Shown: piece after piece, positions 1 through 9,669 of the stretch
How the letters are laid out: each line of letters opens with the position of its first letter
Position numbering within the stretch: position 1 is the first letter of the stretch
NCBI GenBank assembly: GCA_038143955.1
Contig: JAYQMT010000005.1
Coordinates: 806,001-870,000 of the forward strand
Source of the DNA: Porticoccus sp038143955
GTDB lineage: Bacteria; Pseudomonadota; Gammaproteobacteria; Pseudomonadales; Porticoccaceae
DNA: 64,000 nt
Direction: 5' to 3'
Program-made: the position numbers and the translations under genes
The notes under the pieces: model-generated
Databases searched by the model: none
What the model saw: the letters and a program-made list of their open reading frames with translations, nothing else
What the model was told of the DNA's origin: nothing

Positions 1-805
1 TCACCATATTAATTTCAGATGGGTAACATAGTCTTTGCGCCATATAATCACAAATATTGTGATTGAACTTCCCTACGAGATTCAGTAAACGTCGTAGTAT
101 ACCCGCATAGTACTTAAAATTAGCGCCCACTCTAAATATTCCGCCTCGATAGCCAGTCAAGTTCCACTCCAAAACTTGAATATTAAATATCTTTTCAAAT
201 AAAATACGAAGGCTATCCTCATCAAAATTCCTTAGATGAGCTAGTCTGTATGGAAAGTCAGGATGCAAGTATTTCTTAAGGTCTTCCTTGTAAGGAACGC
301 GTATAACTATAATTCCTTCCTCCTTGACAACATTTAATATTTTACTAATGGCAAGATTTAAATCTAAGACATGCTCAAGAACATCGGTTGTAGCAACCAC
401 ATCAAAATATCTTTCTTTGTATGGCATATCTTCAATACGAGACATACAAACCTCTATGCCTTTATTTTTTGCGTGCTTTAAATATCCATGTGATATATCT
501 ATTCCAAACCGACTGAAATTTGGAAAACGCTCTAACAAACGTCCCATTCCAACACCAATATCAAGGATCTTTGTACCCGCTTCAGTTGCATATTTATTGA
601 TAAGCTCTTCGGTAGATTTCTCTATTTGCTCCCAATGATCTTCCTGCATAAAAGGATTATGCCCTGTAGCGTTATAGTGCTTAAGATGATCTTCAGATAT
701 ACGATCATAATTTTCTATGTACAAGTCTGTTTTACTAAATACAGGGATGCCATCTTCATTAGCTAGTGGCAGATTTTTGTAACAACTCTCAGCGTTTGAA
801 TTCAT
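1..805 (-). CDS. class I SAM-dependent methyltransferase (3' end cut by window edge)
   Basis: Reads open from an ATG at 805 down to base 1, so at least 268 residues, with the C-terminus outside the window. The SAM-binding motif I, LDIGVGMGR, lies at about residues 81-89. It is followed by FGIDIS (about 100-105) as the acidic second motif and by DVLEHV (about 141-146), the usual post-motif of the Methyltransf_11/UbiE-like fold. There is no signal peptide. It begins 3 bases after the stop of the flippase gene on the same strand, so the two are probably co-transcribed. It likely methylates a sugar or a glycan in surface-polysaccharide synthesis. That substrate is inferred from context only, and the fold assignment is firm. 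Confidence 0.85.
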   Translation of the reverse strand, partial: MNSNAESCYKNLPLANEDGIPVFSKTDLYIENYDRISEDHLKHYNATGHNPFMQEDHWEQIEKSTEELINKYATEAGTKILDIGVGMGRLLERFPNFSRFGIDISHGYLKHAKNKGIEVCMSRIEDMPYKERYFDVVATTDVLEHVLDLNLAISKILNVVKEEGIIVIRVPYKEDLKKYLHPDFPYRLAHLRNFDEDSLRILFEKIFNIQVLEWNLTGYRGGIFRVGANFKYYAGILRRLLNLVGKFNHNICDYMAQRLCYPSEINMV

Positions 806-808
806 ATT

Positions 809-2257
809 TTACAGCCTTTGGGAAACTAATAGTGATTTTTCTCTCTTATTTAAAAGAAAAAATATGCTGCAAAGTGCCAGCATACTAAACAATATGGATT
901 TAAAGATCTCGCCTGTGATCGTTGTCGAAGGAAATAAAGCATAAGATAGAAATATCACAAAGGCAAGGCAAAGAAAGGAGAATACCCTGCCCCATGCATA
1001 TATGATTTTTGGATATCTAGCTCTATTCAAATAATTCCAACCATGCATTAAAGCAGCCATCAAGAAATTACTGGCAGATAGTCCAATAGCAGCACCAAGC
1101 GAGCCCTAATTAACGATTAGAAAATAGTTGATTAGCAGAGAAAGTATTGCGGAAAGCCCTTGGATCAGAGATACATATTTTATTTCTTTATTAAAATACA
1201 GGCTTGGTAGAAAAAGGTTAAACATGGTCTGGAAAAAATATGCCAAAGCTACAAGACCTACTACGACATAAGCATCGTGAAAAGCTTGATGAGTGAGTAA
1301 TAAAACTACTGGTTTAGCTAAAAGAAAAAACAAAAGACAGATAAAACCAACTCCAAATGTATAGTAAGTAAATATACGGCCAAATATCAACCCTGCCTCC
1401 GACTGCCGCTCCATATAAGTCATAAAAAAAGGATACCAGGCCGTTGCAATGCCGCCCGTCAAAATACTTATTACCATACCTAGGTTAAAACCAATTGAAT
1501 AAACCCCTAAAGCATCCAAGCCAGTCTGCCACTCAAGAATAAACTTATTAGCATTCATGAGAATAAATAAAAAAGCGAATGAGGGAACTAAAGGTAAACC
1601 CAGCCGAAGTAATTCCCTTGCCATAACGAAACTTACGACAGGTTTCGTTGATTTTAGACCAATAAGGAGAAACATAATAAAAGTAACGATATTACCCGCA
1701 AATTGACCTATCACCATACCTTTTACCCCCCACTCTAAAAAAACGACGGTAAATATACTCACCAAAATTGCAACTAATGCCGTTACTAGAGTTACCATTA
1801 CATAAAGCTTAGATTGCTTCTCAAACTGCACTCTCTGGGTAAACGGAGTGACTAAAATAGTAAGGGCGCAACCTGTGAGAGATACTCCAACCAAGTGCGC
1901 ATATTCAGCGGGTAAGCGTACTAACTGGCTAAGCGTCACTGGAAATAACCATGCAATGGCAATAAGCAATATCGCACTGACTGTATTAATTAAAAATGCA
2001 GTCCAAACAGTCTTAAATTTGTTTAAAACGTTTTCATCTTCAAAATAACTTGGCCCCATAGCAGCAGACAGCCCGAGACTGAACACGGGCTGGGCTAACA
2101 TTGTTAAAATAGCCAACATCGCTAGCACACCATACTCTTCTGGCTTTAGGTAAGTGGTGAAGAGTGGCAGAGTGATGAGGACTATGAATCGAGTAATTAC
2201 TGAACCCACTCCGTAAACCATCGAATCTTTAGCAAGGCTGAGAATTACTTGTCTCAT
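809..2257 (-). pseudogene. Wzx-type polysaccharide flippase, interrupted by an in-frame TAG
   Basis: The first 383 codons (2257 to 1109) encode a multi-helix membrane protein beginning MRQVILSLAKDSMVYGVGS, typical of the MATE/MOP Polysacc_synt flippases that move lipid-linked O-units across the inner membrane. A TAG at 1108-1106 stops it. The same frame continues at once as GSLGAAIGLSASNFL and then two more hydrophobic helices to a stop at 809. The sum is about 483 codons, the usual Wzx length, so the second part is the real C-terminal domain. Unlike the other broken genes in this window, the lesion is not in a homopolymer and the frame is unchanged. It may be a genuine nonsense mutation or a substitution error. 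A flippase lacking the last two or three helices would probably not work. Confidence 0.8.
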
Positions 2258-2622
2258 CTCAATTATACACTCGTGAATAATTGCTAGCTGATTTATTAAG
2301 CATCGAGTTCATACTGAATAACCACTCTATTATCAATAAATGCATATAAAATTTATATTGAACGCTTCTCAATGATTTTTTCCTTACAAAGCTATCGCAT
2401 GGCGAAATGATCCATCTTCAGTTTTATGTTAAAAAGATATTCTACTGTTGAAGCTACTCAAATAGAGAGGTTTTTTCCATGATTTTCATCTATTTATCAT
2501 CTGGGTAACAACTTTTCTTTTATCAATATTAAAACAAATGACACCTCATCATTGTTTTTAAGCACTTAATGGAGTCAACCCAATGATTCGCTCTTCAAAC
2601 AGCATGTGACTGAGTATCCTCA
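2258..2622. other. AT-rich intergenic region with no recognised gene
   Basis: These 365 bases lie between the start of the flippase gene and the end of the wbpE-like gene, both on the minus strand. No reading frame with recognisable protein sequence was seen in either strand. It must hold the promoter or readthrough leader for the flippase and methyltransferase genes, but no convincing -35/-10 pair or terminator stem was found. Confidence 0.5.
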
Positions 2623-3711
2623 TCAAGCAAACTGTTTTAATTTGCTGCCAATGATTGTCATATCCGAATCTTTCAAATATGGATGCATAGGGAGGCTCAT
2701 AGCTTTGTTGGCCAGTGATTCCGAAACAGGTAAATTAAATTCATTTGTCTTTGTAGCAGGCTGCTTGTTTAAGCACACAGGATAGTGGACAGCTGTTGGA
2801 ATGCCATCATTTTTTAAAAACCTCTGTAGTTCATCACGATTTTTTACCTGAATCGTATACTGAGCGTACACGCTAGTGTTATTTTTCTCTATAAAAGGCG
2901 TAATTATTTCTGGGCAATTTTCTCTTAGAAGTTGTGAATAATTTTCTCCTAGTGCTTGCCTAACTTGTACTTCTTTTTTAAATAGATCCAGTTTAACAAG
3001 CAAAATTGCAGCTTGTATCGTATCCATTCTGCCATTGATACCTATTCTCAGATGATGATAACGCCTGTCTTGCCCATGCACTCTGACTTGTCGCATAACA
3101 TTGGCTAATTCATCATTGTCAGTAAAGCAAGCGCCACTATCTCCATAACCACCTAAGGGTTTGGATGGAAAAAAACTCGTACATCCTATAGTGGACAGGC
3201 TGCAAGATTTTTTCCCCTTATATGTCGCCCCAAAACTCTGGGCACCATCTTCAATAACCGGAAGTCCATACTTAATAGCAATACTATTAATCCTATCAAA
3301 ATCAGCACATTGTCCATACAAACTAACGGGCACGATAGCTTTAGTTTTAGCAGTAATAGCCTGCTCTATTTTACTTGGATTTATATTATAAGTTTGTTCG
3401 TCAATGTCTACAAAAACAGGTTTGGCTCCTAATAATAGGATCATTTCACCTGTAGCGAAATAAGTGAAAGGAGTAGTTATTACCTCATCTCCCGGACCAA
3501 TTTCTAATGCCATCATTGCTATAAGCAATGCATCTGTACCTGAAGATACTCCGATACAGTGTTTCACACCGACATATGCAGCAAGCCTCTCCTCTAACCT
3601 GAGCACTTCTGGACCCATAATATACTGCCCATGATCTAGCACTTTCCTAATATTGGCCTCGATATCTTCTCTAATTTTTGCCTGCTGGGTCTTAAGATCT
3701 ATAAATTCCAT
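2623..3711 (-). CDS. wbpE: PLP-dependent DegT/DnrJ/EryC1 sugar aminotransferase, WbpE-like
   Basis: Predicted to transfer an amino group from glutamate to the 3-keto position of UDP-2-acetamido-2-deoxy-3-oxo-glucuronate in the cytoplasm. The protein (about 362 residues from the chosen ATG) has the DegT family layout: MEFIDLKTQQ start, GQYIMGPEV (about 28-36), SSGTDAL (about 56-62), the aspartate of VIEDGAQSFGA (about 152-162), and the PLP-binding lysine in SFFPSKPLGGYG (Lys about 184). The frame runs open to 3738, but the family normally starts at MEFIDL, hence the start at 3711. Its companions downstream in transcription order, WbpD-like and WbpB-like, are the other enzymes of the same pathway, which supports the specific WbpE name over other aminotransferases. 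Confidence 0.88.
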   Translation of the reverse strand: MEFIDLKTQQAKIREDIEANIRKVLDHGQYIMGPEVLRLEERLAAYVGVKHCIGVSSGTDALLIAMMALEIGPGDEVITTPFTYFATGEMILLLGAKPVFVDIDEQTYNINPSKIEQAITAKTKAIVPVSLYGQCADFDRINSIAIKYGLPVIEDGAQSFGATYKGKKSCSLSTIGCTSFFPSKPLGGYGDSGACFTDNDELANVMRQVRVHGQDRRYHHLRIGINGRMDTIQAAILLVKLDLFKKEVQVRQALGENYSQLLRENCPEIITPFIEKNNTSVYAQYTIQVKNRDELQRFLKNDGIPTAVHYPVCLNKQPATKTNEFNLPVSESLANKAMSLPMHPYLKDSDMTIIGSKLKQFA

Positions 3712-3770
3712 ATATTTAATCCCAAAACACGACAACACTATCGTGTTTACAAGTTAAGTAAATAAAAAAC

Positions 3771-4349
3771 CTATGAGAGTTTATTGTTGTGTAAGTGATA
3801 AATTCGCCCAGTATGTTTACATTTAGCTTCACCTTGTCCGGAAAGTGGCAAGTCAAGCTGCTCACCATACTCACTCATCCATCCAACTTGCTTAGCTGGA
3901 ACGCCAACCATCAAAGCGTATGGTGGTACATTTCTATTAATAACTGCACCAGCGCCTACAAACGCATATTCTCCAATTGTTACTCCGCAGACAATAGTAC
4001 AATTTGCTCCCAAAGTTGCCCCTTTCTTTACTAGTGTGCTTCGGTATTCATCCCTTCGACTTACTTCAGAGCGAGGGTTATATACATTAGTAAATACCAT
4101 GCTAGGGCCACAAAATACATCGTTCTCTAGGGTCACGCCATCATAGATCGATACATTATTTTGAATCTTGACGTTATTGCCAATCAGTGTGTTGTTGCCT
4201 ACAAAAACATTTTGCCCTAAAGAGCAATTTTTTCCAACAACTGCCTTTGCGCAAACATGAGTCCAATGCCATATTCTTGTACCTTCATCGATTTGGGCGC
4301 CATTATCTATAACTGCTGTCTCGTGAACTGAAAAAGGTTCTCTATTCAT
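3771..4349 (-). CDS. wbpD: UDP-3-amino-sugar N-acetyltransferase, WbpD-like left-handed beta-helix
   Basis: A 192-residue hexapeptide-repeat protein. Repeats such as GKNCSLGQNVFVGNN, IGNNVKIQNNV and GANCTIVCGVTIGEYAFVGAGAVI form a left-handed beta-helix, the trimeric fold of acetyl-CoA-dependent sugar acyltransferases. FTNVYNPRSEVSRRDEY and the YALMVGVPAKQVGWM ending are characteristic of WbpD/WlbB. It should acetylate the 3-amino group made by the adjacent WbpE-like enzyme to give UDP-2,3-diacetamido-glucuronate. It starts 1 base before the stop of the WbpB-like gene and ends about 60 bases before the aminotransferase start, so the three form one operon. Confidence 0.9.
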   Translation of the reverse strand: MNREPFSVHETAVIDNGAQIDEGTRIWHWTHVCAKAVVGKNCSLGQNVFVGNNTLIGNNVKIQNNVSIYDGVTLENDVFCGPSMVFTNVYNPRSEVSRRDEYRSTLVKKGATLGANCTIVCGVTIGEYAFVGAGAVINRNVPPYALMVGVPAKQVGWMSEYGEQLDLPLSGQGEAKCKHTGRIYHLHNNKLS

Positions 4350-4350
4350 A

Positions 4351-5547
4351 TCAATATTCTAATGGAAGTGAGATAGTTGACCCATCTCTTGCAGCTAGAT
4401 AAGCAGCAATCAGGACTTCTAATGATTTTAAGCCTTCACGACCATCAGTTTCAGGCTCAGCATCACCACGCAATACATCAACAATATTTTTATAATAAAG
4501 TGGGTGACCAAAACCATAAACAGAGGCCGTTTCATAATTTGCATCGATAACTTCATTATCGTAGTCACGTTTATCCTCAAACTCCCAATGCTGAATTTCA
4601 TTAACTGCAAGTCCGCCCACTCTCACTGTCCCCTTTTCACCAAGGATAGTAATAGATCCTTCATAATTTTTTGGGTAGCTCAACATAGTGACATTCATTG
4701 AACCCATGGCACCACTCCGCCATTTAATATTAATGACACCGGTGTCCTCGACTTCAATATCTCGCTCTAATGTTCCCATCATCGCCTGTACTTTTTCCAC
4801 AGGACCAATCAACCAATCTACTAAATCGATGTAATGACTTGCCTGATTCATAAACGCACCTCCATCAAGCTCCCAAGTACCTCGCCATTTAGCTTGGTCG
4901 TAATATGCTTGTGGTCGCGTCCAAAATACATTGATATTAACCATAAAAATTCGACCAAACCGTTTTTCTTGCATAACACGTTTAAGTAATTGTAACGTGG
5001 CGTTTCGGCGATTTTGCTTCACAACAAATAATCTTACGTTAGCATCATCACAGGCCTTAACCATTCTTAATCCATCACTCCATCTAGTTGCCATTGGTTT
5101 TTCACTGATAACATGGATACCAGCCTTAGCAATATCGACCGTTTGGTCAGGATGCATACCTGAAGGAGTACAAATTGAAACAATATCTAATTCTTCGTTA
5201 CTAATCATCTCTTCCATGGACAGATAACCAGGAACTTTGTATTTCTCCATTACAACTTTTAAGGGTACTGATTCGCAGTCACAAACTGCTACTAATTCAA
5301 AATTATTTTGATGAGCCTCTATTGCGCTTAAATGATTTGCCGAAATACGTCCGCAACCAACCACAGCAATTCGAATTTTACGTCCTTTAACATTAGTGAA
5401 AGTATCTATAATTATAATCTCCGACAAGTGTAGGTTATTACTAATATGATTAATAATATCTATTTGCGCGGAAAAGTATACAGGATAGTGCTTGTTCCAC
5501 CTCAATTGTTCAATTTCTTCGTTGTACATACTCCTGAAATTCATCAC
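4351..5547 (-). CDS. wbpB: Gfo/Idh/MocA oxidoreductase, WlbA/WbpB-like UDP-GlcNAcA 3-dehydrogenase
   Basis: NAD-dependent oxidoreductase expected to oxidise C3 of UDP-GlcNAc-uronate, the first committed step before WbpE and WbpD. The Rossmann motif IAVVGCGRISANH and the family signature SEKPMATRW with a following KQNRR are present, and the C-terminal Gfo/Idh domain is complete. The open frame has about 52 odd residues before the Rossmann strand. An ATG at 5393 would read MLKGRKIRIAVVGCG if one more A were present in the run just after it, so the true start is probably 5393 and the N-terminal extension an artefact of a lost base. The gene is divergent from the iron permease. The WlbA-like rather than Pseudomonas-WbpB-like sequence makes the exact symbol tentative. 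Confidence 0.82.
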   Translation of the reverse strand: MMNFRSMYNEEIEQLRWNKHYPVYFSAQIDIINHISNNLHLSEIIIIDTFTNVKGRKIRIAVVGCGRISANHLSAIEAHQNNFELVAVCDCESVPLKVVMEKYKVPGYLSMEEMISNEELDIVSICTPSGMHPDQTVDIAKAGIHVISEKPMATRWSDGLRMVKACDDANVRLFVVKQNRRNATLQLLKRVMQEKRFGRIFMVNINVFWTRPQAYYDQAKWRGTWELDGGAFMNQASHYIDLVDWLIGPVEKVQAMMGTLERDIEVEDTGVINIKWRSGAMGSMNVTMLSYPKNYEGSITILGEKGTVRVGGLAVNEIQHWEFEDKRDYDNEVIDANYETASVYGFGHPLYYKNIVDVLRGDAEPETDGREGLKSLEVLIAAYLAARDGSTISLPLEY

Positions 5548-5560
5548 TTATTTTTGTTGA

Positions 5561-5577
5561 AATGATAATTATTATCA
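5561..5577. promoter_or_regulatory. Fur box upstream of the FTR1 iron permease
   Basis: The sequence AATGATAATTATTATCA matches the Fur consensus half-sites AATGATAAT and ATTATC with a single difference. It is an almost perfect dyad (TGATAAT and ATTATCA). It sits about 65 bases before the permease ATG, in the gap between the divergent wbpB-like gene and the permease, where a Fur-repressed promoter is expected. The match to an iron-uptake gene strongly supports the call. Binding is not shown by sequence alone. Confidence 0.8.
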
Positions 5578-5638
5578 CTTAGAATATCTTTAAATATAAA
5601 TAAGTTTAACTTTGCAGTTTCATTTTTGAAAAAAATAT

Positions 5639-6528
5639 ATGAATGAATTTATTATCACTTTCAGAGAGTGTCTAGAGGCATGTTTAATAGTTGGAATTAT
5701 CTATACGCTATTAGAAAAAAATAATTTTAAAAAAGAAATTAAACAACTTTGGTTGGCTGTTATCGCAGCAGTCTTCTCGAGCATGGGCGTTGCATTCGCT
5801 ATAAATTTAATTAGAGCATCTATCGGTAATACCTCTGTTCAATCTCTATTTGAGGGTGTAAGTATGTATATTACCGCCATTTTATTATGGTACGTGATAT
5901 TTTGGCTCTCAAAGCATGTAAGTCAAAAAACAGCTATGGAAGAAAAAACTCAAGAAGCTGTGAAAAATTCTGGTTGGGGGTATTCTTAGTTGTTTTTTTT
6001 GCAATTTTACGGGAGGGATTTGAGACAGCTTTGTTTTTAATGGGAAGTTTCAATATGTCTGGCAGTTTCTCGTATCTAGGATTCTTTGCGGGTATGACAA
6101 TTGCCATATTAATTGGGTATGCAATAGTAATTCAGGGGAGAAGGGTAAATCTTAAAGCTTTCTTTAGAATATCAACTTTCATGCTGGTAATTTTTGCTTC
6201 TGGAATGGTTGCATATGGAACTCACGAGATTGAGGAATTTGCTGTAAAGGGCAACCATCTTGAAAAGTTTGGTATAAAAGAAAAGGAACAAATCCCTAGG
6301 GTCTGGGATATATTGAAACCTAAGCAGGAAATCGATGAATCATTTTTTTATTCATACAATATCAATGGTAAAGATAAATATACTCATTTATTTCATGATA
6401 AAGGCAGGATTGGCGTTTTCTTAAAAGGTTTTTTGGGTTACAACAGCAATCCTAATTATCCTGAGGTACTTCTGTGGCTGATATCCTTATTCTTTGGTAT
6501 AAAAATGTGGAAAAGATTTTATTTTTAA
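5639..6528 (+). CDS. FTR1-family high-affinity iron permease (reading frame broken at a G run)
   Basis: Inner-membrane iron permease of the FTR1/EfeU family. The two iron-binding REXXE motifs of the family are visible: RECLE at residues 9-13 and REGFE in the second part. About seven hydrophobic segments surround them, and the length of about 296 residues is normal. The frame breaks in the five-G run at 5976-5980. Adding one G joins KNSGWG to VFLVVFFAILREGFE. The start ATG at 5639 is close behind a Fur box. The gene after it encodes an exported His-rich protein, so the pair is likely an iron-acquisition operon. The substrate could be ferric or ferrous iron, depending on whether an oxidase partner exists; none is visible here. 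Confidence 0.9.
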
Positions 6529-6545
6529 TAAATAGAGTTAAGCTT

Positions 6546-7268
6546 ATGAAAAAAAATATTTTATCTATAATTATTCTCTCCTTAATGGTTGCATGTCCGG
6601 CGTTCTCCAGCCATCACGGTCATGTTGATATACATGAGCATGGCCATAAAAATGATGAAGAATCAAAAAAAATAATTACCGATGATAACGAATATCTTAC
6701 CAATTTAAATTTAATGAAAGGTCATTTATGGGTAGGGATTCAGCTCTATAAAGCTTCTTTTAAGGATAATGCCAAAATGCATATGAAGCATCCCAAAAGT
6801 GAGCTATATGGGGGTATGATCGCAACTTTTAAATATAAAGGGGCGCCAGGATTTGCTTCTGAGTTAGAAACCCTTGCGTCTTCAGTTGAAAATGAAGAGC
6901 CACTTCAGACTATCGATAAAAATTATAAAAATTTATTTAAAGCTATTAACGAAAATGAAAAGTTTGTTGATGAAACAAGCATTTCTATTCACAAAAAAGT
7001 GAATCTAGTTATTTCGTTACTTAAAATAGCAGAAGAAGAATATGCTATTGGTATTGTAAACGGTAAGGTTAAAAATAAACATGAATATCAAGATGCCCTT
7101 GGGTTTACTACTATGGCAAAAAATATCATTGAGGGCATAAATATTGAAGGCGAAACACAAAAAAATAGGCTATCAGCGATAATAGCAGCTATAGAAACTC
7201 TTTCATCCCTATGGCCAGAGCTAGCTCCAAATCATAATGTAGACGGTGATGCCAAAAAGTATCCTTAA
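6546..7268 (+). CDS. exported His-rich protein, partner of the FTR1 permease
   Basis: The ATG at 6546 gives 240 residues with an N-terminal signal sequence (MKKNILSIIILSLMVACPAF). The mature N-terminus is His-rich (HHGHVDIHEHGH), suited to metal binding. Cys17 could allow lipoprotein processing, but the lipobox is imperfect. The body carries GHLWVGIQLY and HMKHPKSELYGG, which look like helical metal-ligand motifs, and the rest is predicted helical. I do not recognise a named family. It lies 17 bases after the permease stop under the same Fur box, so I infer a periplasmic iron-binding or iron-delivery role, comparable in position to EfeO but not clearly homologous to it. Confidence 0.72.
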   Translation: MKKNILSIIILSLMVACPAFSSHHGHVDIHEHGHKNDEESKKIITDDNEYLTNLNLMKGHLWVGIQLYKASFKDNAKMHMKHPKSELYGGMIATFKYKGAPGFASELETLASSVENEEPLQTIDKNYKNLFKAINENEKFVDETSISIHKKVNLVISLLKIAEEEYAIGIVNGKVKNKHEYQDALGFTTMAKNIIEGINIEGETQKNRLSAIIAAIETLSSLWPELAPNHNVDGDAKKYP

Positions 7269-7500
7269 TGTAATAGAGGAAATAAAAAATATAGCGCAAT
7301 CAGATACATGAAAGCTTTCATAATATCAGAAGGATTAACTTGGTCCTGTTTAATATACTAATACTTAGATAAGTTTTTCTATATATATTTTTTAAACTTA
7401 ATATTTTATTAGTTAAATCTATAAACTTTAAAATTAGATCCCAAACAATAATCTACTCACTATTATTACCCCTTTAATTATCTTTTTTTTTCTTTTGTAA

Positions 7501-7520
7501 TACTGTATATTTAAACAGTT
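7501..7520. promoter_or_regulatory. LexA (SOS) box upstream of photolyase
   Basis: The core CTGT-N8-ACAG is exact, with an AT-only spacer and flanking TA/TT. By eye it matches 17 of 20 positions of the enterobacterial consensus. It ends 26 bases before the photolyase ATG, a normal operator position. It implies that the light-dependent repair gene, and perhaps the genes after it, are derepressed on DNA damage. No lexA gene lies in this window. Confidence 0.75.
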
Positions 7521-7546
7521 AATGTGATACTTGGTAAATTCATCAG

Positions 7547-9043
7547 ATGCAAGTGGTATGGTTTAAAAGAGATCTGCGTACTTTAGATCATGAAGCGCTT
7601 TATAGAGCCTCTCATGCTGGAAATGTTTTACCAATTTATATATTCGAACCTGAATTATGGAATCAGCCTGACTTGAGTCATCGTCACTATAAATTTCTCT
7701 GTGATTGTCTAGCTGAACTAAAGATTGAGCTTGAAGAGATAGGGCAAAACCTAATCATTAAAACAGGCGATGTAACAGATATACTTGGTCAAATTCACAA
7801 CAATCACCGAATACATACTCTATGGTCTCATCAAGAAACATGGAATGACTGGACCTATAAGCGTGACCAAAAAGTTAAAAAATGGATAACTCAAAATTCG
7901 ATTTCATGGAATCAACCCACCCAGAACGGAGTGGCCAGAAATATCAAAAGCCGTAATGGCTGGTCAAAATACTGGCATATTAAAATGAGGGAACCTATTT
8001 ATGGTAAGCCAAAAAAAAACAAAAAATCTTACTAATAAATCCTATCACTCCCCTGATGAAAAAAATTAAGGCTTGAAGATGATAATTATTCAATTATACA
8101 AAAAGGTGGGCGCTCAGAAGCATTAAAAATGCTTGACAGTTTTTTTTCTCAAAGAGGGAGCGGTTACAGCAGGGAAATGTCATCTCCGGTTACCGCCTAT
8201 CATAGTTGTTCAAGATTATCACCACATCTAGCTTTTGGAACAATCTCAATTCGTGAGGTTTTTCAAAGAACAGAGGCAGAGAAAAAAATACATGTAGATA
8301 CTCTTACAAAAGATAGTAATTTATGGAGAAGCTCTCTGCGTTCTTTTTCAAGCAGACTTCGATGGCACTGTCATTTCATTCAAAAACTTGAGGATGAGCC
8401 ACGAATTGAATATGAAAATATGCACTCAGCATACAACACGCTGAGACAGGATCCGATTAATTTGGAACACTTTGAAGCTTGGAAAAAAGGTCAAACTGGT
8501 TTTCCAATGATAGATGCCTGCATGAGATCGCTCATTTCAACTGGTTGGCTTAACTTTCGAATGAGAGCAATGCTTATTAGCTTTGCAAGCTATCACCTAT
8601 GGCTGCACTGGCGAGAACCAGCAATTTATTTAGCAAGACTTTTTACAGACTATGAGCCAGGTATTCATTATAGCCAAGCTCAAATGCAATCTGGTACAAC
8701 TGGAATTAATAGCATTCGTATATATAATCCAATAAAACAGGGGCTCGATCACGATCCAGAAGGAAAATTTATTCGTAAATGGGTTCCAGAGTTAGCAGCT
8801 CTTGATATTAAATATATCCATAAGCCATGGGAAAGCAGGATACCTATAGATAATTACCCATCACCAATTGTAAACGAAAACAATGCTAGGCAAGCAGCTG
8901 CAAGAAATATCTACTCATTGAGATATACTAGTATGCATAGGGAAATTTCTGGAGATATATTTAAGAAGCATGGTAGCCGAAAAAAAAATCATCGTCTCGT
9001 CAAGATTAACAAAAAAAACATGCAACAAGAAATGCTTTTTTAG
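7547..9043 (+). CDS. cryptochrome/photolyase family DNA repair protein (two frame breaks)
   Basis: Uses blue light and FAD to split UV-induced pyrimidine dimers. The N-terminal photolyase alpha/beta domain starts VVWFKRDLRTLDHEAL. The C-terminal FAD-binding domain has LSPHLAFGTIS, the long helix region WRSSLRSFSSRLRWHCHFIQ, GFPMIDACMRSL and the HDPEGKFIRKWVPEL signature. The frame breaks twice, in A runs near 8012-8030 and 8063-8069. Restoring them gives a continuous protein of about 499 residues through KLRLEDDNYSIIQKGGRSEAL. The WHCHFIQKLEDEP variant points to a subgroup distinct from E. coli PhrB, so I give no gene symbol. It lies behind a LexA box and opens a run of oxidative-damage repair genes. 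Confidence 0.88.
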
Positions 9044-9084
9044 CAACTAAGTTGGAATCATAATTCATAAAGAAAATAATAAAC

Positions 9085-9632
9085 ATGCTCGAAGAATTTC
9101 AAGTAAAAAATATAATTGTACCTAAAGAACTTATCCCCTGGATGAGATCTAACCATGCAGGTGAAACAGGGGCTGTATGGATTTATAAAGGCGCAAGGTG
9201 TGCATTCTGGTCAAAAAAATTATCCTAATGGCAAGAGAGCATGAAAAATGTGAAATCGAACACCTGATTGTGATGGAGGGCCTCGTTAAGGATTCAAACA
9301 AAAGCAAGCTATTGATTATATGGAAGTTTATGGGGTTTATGCTTGGATTTTTACCGTCTTTATTAGGCTATAAAAGCTTTTGTGTTACCATAAATGCAGT
9401 TGAAACATTTGTAAAAACACACTATGAAGAACAAATAGATTATCTTAAAAAAAAGAATTACCACCCTGCTCTTTTGCAAATCCTTCAAAAATGCTCATAT
9501 GATGAAATATCCCATCAACAGGATGCAGCAAAGGAACTTGGTGATCTCAGATTCAGATCTTTAGGGCTAATATGGTTTTCAATAGTGAAGTTTGGATCTG
9601 CATTTGCAGTAAGGGTTGCAAAAATAATTTGA
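9085..9632 (+). CDS. COQ7-like di-iron (ferritin-like) hydroxylase family protein (frame broken at an A run)
   Basis: About 182 residues once one A is added to the A run at 9213-9219, which joins KGARCAFWSKK to IILMAREHEKCEIEHL. The carboxylate and histidine ligands of a COQ7/ferritin-like four-helix bundle are visible: the Glu of NHAGETGA, EHEKCEIEH, the Glu of THYEEQIDYL, and DEISH near the end. COQ7 hydroxylates demethoxyubiquinone during ubiquinone synthesis. This protein sits in a photolyase and Msr neighbourhood rather than with ubi genes, so it may be a relative with another substrate. A hydrophobic helix near residues 75-95 suits membrane association. Confidence 0.75.
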
Positions 9633-9669
9633 TCGTTTATTTTAAATTAATTTTTTTAGGATAATAAAA

